This document shows positions 24,540 to 32,273 of a stretch of DNA of 54,140 bases, in pieces. The stretch covers positions 1 through 54,140 of the forward strand of contig UQJE01000009.1 of assembly GCA_900541345.1 (NCBI GenBank). The letters run 5' to 3'. The translations under genes were made by a program, and so were the position numbers. The stretch comes from an uncultured Blautia sp. (GTDB lineage: Bacteria; Bacillota; Clostridia; Lachnospirales; Lachnospiraceae). Under the pieces are notes generated by a model. The model was given only the letters and a program-made list of their open reading frames with translations. It was not told the DNA's origin and did no database searches. How positions within the stretch are numbered: position 1 is the first letter of the stretch; the number at the start of each line of letters is the position of its first letter.

Positions 24540-25727
24540 TTATTCTGCTGTTTCTGTCAGTTCCGGAGTTGCTGTTGCTTCTGCCTCCGGTGTTGTTTCC
24601 GCTTCTTCCGGTGCTTCTGTTGTTTCTGCCTCTTCCGGAGCTTCTGTTGTTTCTGCCTCCGGTGTTTCTGTTACCTCCGGCATTTTCATTGTAAATTTAT
24701 GAGTATCTGTGATTTTCAGTGTTTTAAGTACTTTGTCATCCGCCTTAATTTCTGCATCCTCAAGCCATTTATCCGTTGTTTCTGTGTAATACTCTGTTTT
24801 CTTTTCAGATTCCAGAGATTCTCTTTTCGACTCTGTTGCCTCTTCATCAAGCTTTTTATCAAGACGCACTACATAATAGCCTGTATCTGTCTCTATCACT
24901 TCAGGAGCCATTTCTCCTTCCTTCAGCCCGCGAAGAACTTCAAGAACCTCTTTCGGATAGTAGGCGGAATCTCCATCCTCTTCTTTACTCTCTGCAGTTG
25001 TAAAGGTTCCGGTAAGAGCGTTGTAACTTTCATCTGCAGCTTTTGCTGCCTCGCTCATATCTCCAGTCGGGTCTTCTTTCATCTTGTCCAGGATTTCCTG
25101 GGCCTGCTCTTTTTTCTTCTTTTTATCGTCTTCTGTGAGCTCCTCTCCACTTGTGGAAATGCTTACATATGTGAAGGAAGACTGATTTGCTTCCTCGTCT
25201 GTCACTTCTACTTTAGCCTCATCCATAATCGCATCATACATTCTCTGTTTATATGTCTGAAGCTCAAGATATGTTTTTACCTGCTCTTCTGTAACAGAAA
25301 GCTCTGCGATTGTCTCCTCGCTGTTTGCTTCTATAAATGCTTTTGCTGCCTCGGCAATTGCCTTTTCATCTTCTTCTGTTACTTCTACCTTATAATCTGC
25401 TGCCTTATCTTTCATAATATACATAAGCTCAACCTGTTTTAAGGTATCTTTTGCAGCCTGCTCTCCGTATGTTTCTCCGGTTTTTTCATCAGCAACCGTA
25501 TCCCAGATATTCACACCGCTTCCTGTAAAGCTTGCGTACATAGCATCCATCTGTGCCTGCTGCTGTCTTGCCGCAATACTTACAACACCCATCGGTATTT
25601 CTGTTCCGTTTACCGTTGCAACTGTTTTTGTTCCATCTAATTTTTTCTCACCGCATCCGGTAAGCATACCTGCTGCCAGTACGCCTGCCAGCACTGCTGC
25701 TGCGGTTCTTCCTGCTGCTCTTCTCAT
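24540..25727 (-). CDS. PrsA/SurA-like foldase lipoprotein
   Basis: A 395-aa secreted lipoprotein. The signal peptide ends in the lipobox LTGC, and VATVNGTEIPMGVV begins a SurA-type N-terminal domain. A parvulin-like region follows later (ESYNALTGTFTTAES, FP-like AYYPKEVLEVLRGLKEGEM, ETDTGYYVVRLDKKLDEE). The C-terminus is a low-complexity tail of repeated TEAPEEAE units. It should assist folding of exported proteins outside the membrane. The ATG at 25,727 is chosen for the GGAGGAAG site. It has its own promoter, so it is not simply the end of the mfd operon. Peptidyl-prolyl isomerase activity is inferred, and the parvulin domain is divergent. Confidence 0.82.
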   Translation of the reverse strand: MRRAAGRTAAAVLAGVLAAGMLTGCGEKKLDGTKTVATVNGTEIPMGVVSIAARQQQAQMDAMYASFTGSGVNIWDTVADEKTGETYGEQAAKDTLKQVELMYIMKDKAADYKVEVTEEDEKAIAEAAKAFIEANSEETIAELSVTEEQVKTYLELQTYKQRMYDAIMDEAKVEVTDEEANQSSFTYVSISTSGEELTEDDKKKKKEQAQEILDKMKEDPTGDMSEAAKAADESYNALTGTFTTAESKEEDGDSAYYPKEVLEVLRGLKEGEMAPEVIETDTGYYVVRLDKKLDEEATESKRESLESEKKTEYYTETTDKWLEDAEIKADDKVLKTLKITDTHKFTMKMPEVTETPEAETTEAPEEAETTEAPEEAETTPEAEATATPELTETAE

Positions 25728-25790
25728 TTCTTCCTCCATTACTACACGATTCTTCAGTCCTTCATTTTGTTACAAGACTGCACTATCGTA

Positions 25791-25819
25791 AGTATAAACT
25801 CTTTTTTCTTTTTCAGCAA
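25791..25819 (-). promoter_or_regulatory. Promoter of the PrsA/SurA-like gene
   Basis: TTGCTG (25,819-25,814), a 17-bp spacer and TATACT (25,796-25,791) on the minus strand, about 64 bases before the start codon. Confidence 0.75.
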
Positions 25820-25865
25820 GATAAAATTTTGAAAAACACAAAATGTTCAGACTATTTTGTATCCT

Positions 25866-28800
25866 CTATTCTTCTACCAGTTTCTGCAGTTCTTCTGCAA
25901 ATTCTGTAAGAGCCTCAACCACTTTTCCCTGGGGCAAAAAGATAAATTTCGGCTCTTTATCTGTTTTAAACTGAAGACGCCTTCTATACTTATCCATAAG
26001 AGCCGGAATTCCTGCAGGATTTATTTTCGCCTTCTCATAAAGAGTGATTTTGATTTCTTTTCCAGTCTGTTTAATCTCTGTCACATACGCCTGATGCGCC
26101 ATTGCTTTCATCTTTGCTATGGCAAGAAGATTTAAGACTGCTTTTGTCGGTTCGCCGAACCGGTCGAGAAGCTCTTCAAGCATATCATCGTAATCACTCT
26201 GATTTTCGATTCCCGCAATTCTCTTATAAATATCGAGCTTCTGAAACTCGTTGCTGATATAAGTATCCGGAATAAAGGCATCTATATTCAGATCAACCGA
26301 CGTCTCGAAATCTTCCATTGTATGAATGCCCTTTGCTTCCTTGACCGCCTCACTTAACATTTTACAGTAAAGATCATATCCCACCGCGTTCATATGTCCG
26401 TGCTGCTGTGCACCAAGAAGATTTCCTGCTCCTCGAAGTTCGAGATCTCTCATGGCAATCTTAAAGCCGCTTCCCAGATCTGTATACTCGCGGATAGCCG
26501 CAAGACGTTTTTCCGCAGTTTCTCTCAGCACCATATTGGGGCGGTACATCAGAAACGCATACGAGGTTCTGTTGGAGCGTCCGATTCTTCCGCGAAGCTG
26601 ATAAAGCTGAGAAAGTCCATATCTGTCAGAATCGTGGATAATCATAGTATTTACATTGGAAATATCAAGTCCCGTCTCAATAATAGTCGTAGATACAAGA
26701 ACATCAATCTCTCCGTTAATAAATCCGTACATTACCTGCTCCAGCTCCCGTTCACTCATCTGCCCGTGAGCAAAATCCACTCTTGCATCCGGCACAAGCT
26801 TGGAAATTCGAAGCGCAACCTCCGCAATATCCGTCACCCTGTTATATACGTAGTAAACCTGTCCTCCACGGCGAAGCTCCCTGTTAATTGCTTCCCGGAC
26901 TGTCTCCTCATCGTATTCCATAACGTACGTCTGAATCGGTATCCTGTCCATTGGCGGCTCTTCCAGGACACTCATATCCCGGATTCCAATAAGGCTCATA
27001 TGAAGGGTTCTCGGAATTGGCGTTGCCGTAAGGGTAAGAACATCCACATCTTTTTTCAGCTGCTTGATTTTTTCTTTATGGGCAACACCGAAACGCTGTT
27101 CCTCATCAATGATTAAAAGACCAAGATTCTTAAATTCTATATCTTTGGACAGAACCCGGTGCGTTCCCACTACAATATCAACCTGTCCTTTTTTTAATCC
27201 CTCGATTGCTTTTTTCTGCTGAGCGGGAGTACGGAATCGACAGAGAAGCTCTACCTTAACTGGAAATTCCTTCATTCTCTGCACAAACGTGTTGTAATGC
27301 TGCTGTGCAAGAATTGTCGTAGGCACAAGATACACCACCTGCCTGCTTTCCTGAACTGCCTTGAAAGCAGCACGAAGAGCAACCTCTGTCTTACCGTATC
27401 CTACATCTCCACATACAAGACGGTCCATGATTTTTGTACTTTCCATATCCCGCTTTGTATCTTCTATGGCATTTAACTGATCTTCTGTCTCTTCATATGG
27501 AAACATTTCCTCAAACTCTCTCTGCCACACCGTATCCGGTCCACATACATAGCCTTCCTTTTCCTGGCGCACTGCATAAAGCTCCACAAGCTCTTTTGCA
27601 ATATTTTTTACTGCTCCCCGAACTCTGCTCTTTGTCTTATTCCATTCCTGTCCGCCAAGCTTATTTAATTTTGGTGCTTTTGCCGTGTCTGCCCCGGAAT
27701 ATTTCTGAAGCGCATCAAGCTGGGTCGCAAGAATATAGAGATTGCTTCCTCCCCTGTACTCGATTTTGATGTAATCTTTTACAATCTTATCTACTTCTAC
27801 CTTTTCAATTCCCCGGTAAATTCCAAGACCGTGTTTTTCATGTACCACAAAGTCTCCAATAGAAAGCTCTGCAAAATCCTGGATTCTCTGTCCGTTATAA
27901 TTCTTTTTCTTCTTCTTTTTTTTCTGCTCCTGACCAAAAATATCTGTTTCCGTCATCACAGCAAATTTAATTAGAGGGTACTCAAAACCTTTTTTTGCAT
28001 GACCATAGGCAACCATAATCTCTCCCGGCTGAATGAGACGGTCATAGTCTGTACTGTAAAAGGCATTTAAGCCTTCCTCCTGCAGATCTTTTGCAAGACG
28101 TTCCGCTCTCGTTCTGGAACCGGAGAGGAGCGCAATTTGAAATCCCTGTTTTTTGTATTGAAGAAGGTCTTTTACAAGAAGCTCAAAGCTGCTGTTATAA
28201 GAATTTACAGTTTTTACTGTAACGTCAAACTTTTCTGTGATTTTCCATTTTCCCCGTTTCGGCTCAAGGGCACAGAAAGCCGCGCAGTTATACTGATTCA
28301 GTGCTTTCTGAAGCGTATCAAATCTGCACAGCCAGTTATCCGGAAGCTTCTGCTCTCCTTTTTCTTCCCTGTGCTTACGACTCTGAAGATACTCTTCCTC
28401 CACAGCCATTCCTTTTTCCACAAGATGGTTCGGTTCATCAAGAAAAAGAATGCTTTTTTCTCTGGAGAAATATTCCAGAAAAGATACCATTTCTTTTTCT
28501 CCGACTTTTTCCACTGCAGGATAAATAGTGATCTCATCAAGATTTTCAAGAGACCGCTGGCTTTCTGCATCAAAACTTCTTATAGAGTCAATTTCATCTC
28601 CCCATAACTCGATTCTCCAGGGATTTTCCTCTGTAAGAGAGTAAATATCAATAATGCCTCCCCGAACTGAAAACTGTCCCGGCATTTCCACTTGTCCTAC
28701 TCTCTCATAACCGAGAGCGACAAGAGAGTCTTTCAGATCATCCAAATCAATGGGGCTGTCGCTTTCATAATGAATCAGACTTTTTTTGATTTCTTCTAAA

Positions 28801-29183
28801 GGAAGCAGAAAATCCATACAGCCATCTATACTTGTTACTACTGTGATTCTCTCTTTTTCGAGGAGCGCCTTAATCACCTGCATCCTCTGTCGTATCAGTA
28901 AATTCCCGTGAATATCCGCCTGAAAAAAGAGAAGGTCCTTTGCAGGATAATAATATACCTCTTTATCATAAAAGCGGTAATCCTCGTAAATTTCTTTTGC
29001 TCTTTTCTCATCTTCCGCAAGAATCAGATGAGATGGAAAAAGCCCGGAAAGTCCATACATCAGATGGACTTTCTGGGACTCTATACAACCGGAGATTTCC
29101 ATAATTCCTCTGTTCTCTCCGGCACATTTCTGTATCTGCTCAAACTCTGCAAGACTTTGCAGAGGCTGTATAAATGCTTTCAT
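25866..29183 (-). CDS. mfd: Transcription-repair coupling factor Mfd
   Basis: A 1,105-aa DNA translocase that removes RNA polymerase stalled at lesions and recruits UvrA. In order: UvrB-like N-terminal region (VRGGIIDIYS near residue 175), RNA-polymerase-interacting domain (IGDFVVHEKHGLGIYRG, residues 442-458), helicase domain with Walker A GDVGYGKT (592-599), DEEQ (693-696) and TATPIPRT (719-726), RecG-like TRG region and a C-terminal regulatory domain. Its start lies 9 bases after the pth stop, which gives the conserved clostridial pair pth-mfd. A seven-lysine tract (residues 420-426) coded partly by an A8 run sits just before the polymerase-binding domain. Confidence 0.97.
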   Translation of the reverse strand: MKAFIQPLQSLAEFEQIQKCAGENRGIMEISGCIESQKVHLMYGLSGLFPSHLILAEDEKRAKEIYEDYRFYDKEVYYYPAKDLLFFQADIHGNLLIRQRMQVIKALLEKERITVVTSIDGCMDFLLPLEEIKKSLIHYESDSPIDLDDLKDSLVALGYERVGQVEMPGQFSVRGGIIDIYSLTEENPWRIELWGDEIDSIRSFDAESQRSLENLDEITIYPAVEKVGEKEMVSFLEYFSREKSILFLDEPNHLVEKGMAVEEEYLQSRKHREEKGEQKLPDNWLCRFDTLQKALNQYNCAAFCALEPKRGKWKITEKFDVTVKTVNSYNSSFELLVKDLLQYKKQGFQIALLSGSRTRAERLAKDLQEEGLNAFYSTDYDRLIQPGEIMVAYGHAKKGFEYPLIKFAVMTETDIFGQEQKKKKKKKNYNGQRIQDFAELSIGDFVVHEKHGLGIYRGIEKVEVDKIVKDYIKIEYRGGSNLYILATQLDALQKYSGADTAKAPKLNKLGGQEWNKTKSRVRGAVKNIAKELVELYAVRQEKEGYVCGPDTVWQREFEEMFPYEETEDQLNAIEDTKRDMESTKIMDRLVCGDVGYGKTEVALRAAFKAVQESRQVVYLVPTTILAQQHYNTFVQRMKEFPVKVELLCRFRTPAQQKKAIEGLKKGQVDIVVGTHRVLSKDIEFKNLGLLIIDEEQRFGVAHKEKIKQLKKDVDVLTLTATPIPRTLHMSLIGIRDMSVLEEPPMDRIPIQTYVMEYDEETVREAINRELRRGGQVYYVYNRVTDIAEVALRISKLVPDARVDFAHGQMSERELEQVMYGFINGEIDVLVSTTIIETGLDISNVNTMIIHDSDRYGLSQLYQLRGRIGRSNRTSYAFLMYRPNMVLRETAEKRLAAIREYTDLGSGFKIAMRDLELRGAGNLLGAQQHGHMNAVGYDLYCKMLSEAVKEAKGIHTMEDFETSVDLNIDAFIPDTYISNEFQKLDIYKRIAGIENQSDYDDMLEELLDRFGEPTKAVLNLLAIAKMKAMAHQAYVTEIKQTGKEIKITLYEKAKINPAGIPALMDKYRRRLQFKTDKEPKFIFLPQGKVVEALTEFAEELQKLVEE

Positions 29184-29192
29184 ATAAACCTC

Positions 29193-29765
29193 TCAGGCTT
29201 TTTTACGATTATATTCATTCATAGCTGCATCCGGCCCCTGGGAAAGTATTTTTTCCACAGCATCCCCGGCATTTTCAATTGCTTCATCCACAAGACGTCT
29301 GTCGCTGTCTGCAAATCTGGAAAGCACATGGTCTGCCAGATCCCATCCTTTCGGCTTTGCTCCCACACCTACTTTGATGCGCAGAAATTTCTCTGTTCCA
29401 AGGCGACGGATAATATCTTTGATTCCGTTATGCCCCCCTGCACTTCCCTGCTTGCGGATTCGAATCTGTCCCGGCTCCAGATCAATATCATCGTAGATGA
29501 CAACCATCTCTGTCTCCGGATCTATCTTAAAATAATTTGCCATTTCCTGAACAGGACCGCCGCTTAAATTCATAAAGGACAGCGGCTTCATAAGAATTAC
29601 TTTTTCTCCTCCTATGACACCCTTTCCATACATGGCGTTGAATTTTACCCCTGCCTGGGGAATATTGTATTTCTCAATCAGATAATCAATGGCATCGAAC
29701 CCCATATTGTGGCGGGTAGCCTCGTACTGCTTACCGGGGTTGCCTAAACCAACAATTAAATACAT
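29193..29765 (-). CDS. pth: Peptidyl-tRNA hydrolase
   Basis: A 190-aa enzyme that frees tRNA from stalled peptidyl-tRNA. Family motifs: YLIVGLGNPGKQYEATRHNMG with the catalytic His, MKPLSFMNLSG, IYDDIDLEPGQIRIRKQGSAGGHNGIKDI (split here as DDIDLEPG and GSAGGHNG) and FLRIKVGVG. The ATG at 29,765 is preferred to one 39 codons upstream because it matches the family length and follows GGAGAAC. The longer frame would also run into the preceding gene. It sits between the COG0523-YcgQ gene and mfd in what appears to be one transcription unit. Confidence 0.96.
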   Translation of the reverse strand: MYLIVGLGNPGKQYEATRHNMGFDAIDYLIEKYNIPQAGVKFNAMYGKGVIGGEKVILMKPLSFMNLSGGPVQEMANYFKIDPETEMVVIYDDIDLEPGQIRIRKQGSAGGHNGIKDIIRRLGTEKFLRIKVGVGAKPKGWDLADHVLSRFADSDRRLVDEAIENAGDAVEKILSQGPDAAMNEYNRKKA

Positions 29766-29781
29766 TTTTTCTGTTCTCCTA

Positions 29782-30732
29782 TCAGTTAAAGTAAACCATT
29801 TCTTCTTCAAGCGGGTCACAAATCTGCACATTTTCTGCATACAGAACAATTCCTTCCCCCTGGTATTCCATTCTTCTTTCAAATGCCACTTTTGCTGTAA
29901 CTTCTACCCATGCTCCCTCGGCAATTTTCGGGGTATATGCGCTTTTGCACACATATCCCAGAAATGTAGTATCGTCTGCACAGCAGGTCATTGCTGTTCT
30001 TCCCGGCACAAAGAATTTACTTCCCATTCCTCTTGGTTTTAAAGCTCTTCCCTTAAAGCGCACTGTTTTTCCAACATATGTTTCCGGATGGTCCATTGCG
30101 TCCACAAACCAGATTCCATAATCCTCCGGGAGAATATCAATTACAGGTGCATTGATGTCAAATGGCATTTCGTCTTCAAAAATATCGTCAAGCTCGCCCT
30201 GCTCATCTTCAAAAATAACCTCTGCTCTCTGATTTGCCACCTTGATTCCTCTTCTGTAGGTTGGAAGTGGGTCGCCTTTTTTGCAGCGGTTAAATACAAC
30301 CATGTCTGTATTGCGTACCATATCCATAAAAATAGATTTCATATTTGCCATATACATCTGGAAGGTACTTGCGTCTACACATGTAATCTGCTGCTCCACA
30401 CCCCATCCGGAAGGAAGCTCCATTTTATCAAAATTACTTACAAGCCACATTCCGTTATACTCGATCACAACACGCTCCGGCTGATGGATAATCTCCATTG
30501 CGGTAAGACGTTCCGTTGTAAAATCCTCTTCTTTTTCAATAATTTCCACAACTGTATTTCTCTGTTTCAGGGCATCAAGATCGTATTCTTCCTCACCCTC
30601 CTCACAGAGAATCAGAAGAGTTTTTCCTTCGATTTCAAAATAATCCTGATTCAGGGTAAAATTAAGGAACGTTGTTTTTCCACTTTCAAGAAAACCTGTG
30701 ATTAAGTATATCGGCACTCTGATTTCGTCCAT
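29782..30732 (-). CDS. COG0523-type GTPase fused to a YcgQ/DUF1980-like C-terminal domain
   Basis: A 316-aa cytoplasmic protein. The N-terminal G3E GTPase-like domain has Walker A GFLESGKT (residues 13-20), but the CxCC metal motif of COG0523 proteins is absent; ILCEEGEEEYD stands in the corresponding place. The C-terminal segment (about residues 195-316) resembles YcgQ/TIGR03943 proteins, with VGKTVRFKGRA, FVPGRTAMTCCADDT and GAWVEVTAKV. Cys250, Cys251 and Cys262 are possible metal ligands. YcgQ-type domains normally occur beside YcgR permeases linked to zinc handling. It starts 13 bp after the His-rich GTPase gene, so the two may act together in metal supply. The function is inference. Confidence 0.75.
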   Translation of the reverse strand: MDEIRVPIYLITGFLESGKTTFLNFTLNQDYFEIEGKTLLILCEEGEEEYDLDALKQRNTVVEIIEKEEDFTTERLTAMEIIHQPERVVIEYNGMWLVSNFDKMELPSGWGVEQQITCVDASTFQMYMANMKSIFMDMVRNTDMVVFNRCKKGDPLPTYRRGIKVANQRAEVIFEDEQGELDDIFEDEMPFDINAPVIDILPEDYGIWFVDAMDHPETYVGKTVRFKGRALKPRGMGSKFFVPGRTAMTCCADDTTFLGYVCKSAYTPKIAEGAWVEVTAKVAFERRMEYQGEGIVLYAENVQICDPLEEEMVYFN

Positions 30733-30745
30733 ATTTATTTTCCTC

Positions 30746-31864
30746 TCAGATTCCGAAAAGCTGTGCCAGCTTCTCTTCGTTTAATTTAGATCCGATTACA
30801 CAGAGACGGCCTGTATATTCCGGAGCACCTTCTCTGATTTCTGTTTCTTCCGGAACCATATCAAAGTAAATCCATGTGCCATCTTCACAGGGAAGCATTC
30901 CCTTGGCACGAAGAATCACGCCATACTCCTCAGAACCGGACAGGCTGTCCAGAATACCGGTAAGCTCTTCTTTTGTATATTTACGGATGGTTTCTTTTCC
31001 CCAGCTTGTAAATACCTCGTCTGCATGGTGATGATGATGCTCATGGTGATGGTCATGGCCGCAGCCGCATTCATGCTCGTCGTGATGGTGATGCTCATGG
31101 TGATGCTCGTGACCGCAGCCGCATTCATGCTCATCGTGATGGTGATGCTCATGGTGATGCTCGTGGCCGCATTCATGCTCGTCGTGATGGTGATGCTCAT
31201 GGTGATGCTCGTGTACATGTCCACACTCAGGGCATACTTCCTCTTCCATCATTTCCTCTTCAAGAGATACCGGATGTTCCATAACCTCCACAAGCTTCTC
31301 TCCGGAAAGCTTCTCAATCGGAGTAGTGATAATAGCAGCTTTTTTATTGATGCTTCTAAGAAGCTCCATTGCTTCCTGCGCCTTTTTTTCATCCACAATA
31401 TCTGTACGGCTCATAATAATAGCGCCTGCATACTCTACCTGATTGTTAAAGAACTCCCCGAAATTACGCATATACATACGGCACTTTTTAGCATCCACTA
31501 CAGTTGTATAGCTATTGAGCGCTATATCGACTTCTTCCTGAACGCCCTGTACTGCCTTGATTACATCAGAAAGTTTTCCTACACCGGACGGCTCGATTAT
31601 AATTCTGTCCGGATTATATTTTTCTACTACTTCTTTTAAGGAAGCTCCGAAATCTCCCACTAAAGAACAGCAGATACAGCCGGAATTCATCTCACGGATT
31701 TCAATTCCTGCCTCCTTTAAAAAACCACCGTCGATTCCGATTTCTCCGAATTCATTTTCAATCAGAACTACCTGCTCATTCTGAAAGCCCTCTTTCAAAA
31801 GCTTTTTAATCAGTGTTGTTTTTCCGGCTCCCAGAAATCCGGAAATAATATCAATTTTAACCAT
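30746..31864 (-). CDS. COG0523/CobW-family metallochaperone GTPase with His-rich repeats
   Basis: A 372-aa G3E GTPase. It has Walker A GFLGAGKT (residues 9-16), the metal motif GCICC (62-66), IIEPSGVGKL and the base-recognition motif SRTD. Residues 211-280 are an extreme metal-binding insert with 37 histidines, built from repeats of about 16-18 residues (HEHHHEHHHHDEHECG). A C-terminal CobW_C domain follows. COG0523 proteins deliver zinc, cobalt, nickel or iron to target enzymes and use GTP for release. Zinc is likely from the His/Cys mix but is not shown. The next gene encodes a second COG0523 protein without CxCC. Confidence 0.9.
   Translation of the reverse strand: MVKIDIISGFLGAGKTTLIKKLLKEGFQNEQVVLIENEFGEIGIDGGFLKEAGIEIREMNSGCICCSLVGDFGASLKEVVEKYNPDRIIIEPSGVGKLSDVIKAVQGVQEEVDIALNSYTTVVDAKKCRMYMRNFGEFFNNQVEYAGAIIMSRTDIVDEKKAQEAMELLRSINKKAAIITTPIEKLSGEKLVEVMEHPVSLEEEMMEEEVCPECGHVHEHHHEHHHHDEHECGHEHHHEHHHHDEHECGCGHEHHHEHHHHDEHECGCGHDHHHEHHHHHADEVFTSWGKETIRKYTKEELTGILDSLSGSEEYGVILRAKGMLPCEDGTWIYFDMVPEETEIREGAPEYTGRLCVIGSKLNEEKLAQLFGI
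31025..31234 (-). repeat. In-frame tandem repeats coding the His-rich segment
   Basis: About four units of 48-54 bp, differing by a GCGG-coded CG step. All lie in frame inside the COG0523 gene. Such arrays can change copy number by slippage or recombination. Confidence 0.85.
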
Positions 31865-31885
31865 TTCAAATTCCTCCTAAAATAA

Positions 31886-31914
31886 AGAGGACATGACCCC
31901 GTCATGCCCCCGCT
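31886..31914 (-). terminator. Hairpin between the 77-aa gene and the His-rich GTPase gene
   Basis: On the minus strand GGGGCATGAC and GTCATGTCCT pair around a short G loop, with CTTTATTTTAG downstream. It may be a partial terminator that attenuates expression of the two GTPases. Confidence 0.6.
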
Positions 31915-31933
31915 TTTTGTATCATCAGCTTTA

Positions 31934-32167
31934 TCAGCCGTTAATCATAAAGTTCATTAATCTGTCAATATCTTCTTTCTCGTATGCAACGATTTCCAGT
32001 TCCGGAATTTCTCCGCCAGAGAAGATGTTTGCAAGAGATACGTACTGGGATAATTTAGATTTCAGATTTAATCTGTCTCCCTCTCCAGTTACCAGCTCTA
32101 CTTTACCTTCACAGCTGTCTACTACCTCAAAAAATTTCTCTACGTCTTTAATGTTTGATACTTTCAT
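31934..32167 (-). CDS. Small conserved protein of unknown function (77 aa)
   Basis: A 77-aa soluble, acidic protein with no signal peptide, Cys motif or known catalytic residues. It reads like an alternating alpha/beta fold (VEKFFEVVDSCEGKVELVT, LKSKLSQYVSLANIF, DIDRLMNFMI). Similar short clostridial proteins are sometimes labelled polyA polymerase in databases, which nothing here supports. It has a near-consensus promoter (TTGCAA-N17-TATAAT) and AAAGGAG before the ATG. A hairpin follows before the His-rich metallochaperone gene. Being first in line suggests a link with metal supply or a house-keeping role. Confidence 0.7.
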   Translation of the reverse strand: MKVSNIKDVEKFFEVVDSCEGKVELVTGEGDRLNLKSKLSQYVSLANIFSGGEIPELEIVAYEKEDIDRLMNFMING

Positions 32168-32238
32168 GTTAATTCTCCTTTCTGGCTGCCGACGGCAAAC
32201 CTAACATGTACTTTTTTCATTTTCCTGCTTTCGCGCTC

Positions 32239-32267
32239 ATTATAACGCAGGCTTCCCAAAATTGCAA
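32239..32267 (-). promoter_or_regulatory. Promoter of the 77-aa gene and metallochaperone unit
   Basis: TTGCAA (32,267-32,262), a 17-bp spacer and TATAAT (32,244-32,239) on the minus strand. It lies only a few bases after the glgB stop codon. TGCCG-T-CGGCA just before the ribosome site could form a small hairpin. Confidence 0.8.
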
Positions 32268-32273
32268 GAGCTT

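Noticed and set aside
24396..25442. 348-codon open frame opposite the foldase lipoprotein
   Set aside because: Cys/Phe-rich shadow of a Glu/Lys/Ala-rich gene; no ribosome site or recognised domain.
31025..31234. Regular repeats that resemble a CRISPR array at first sight
   Set aside because: The units are contiguous, in frame and encode His-rich protein; there are no unique spacers.
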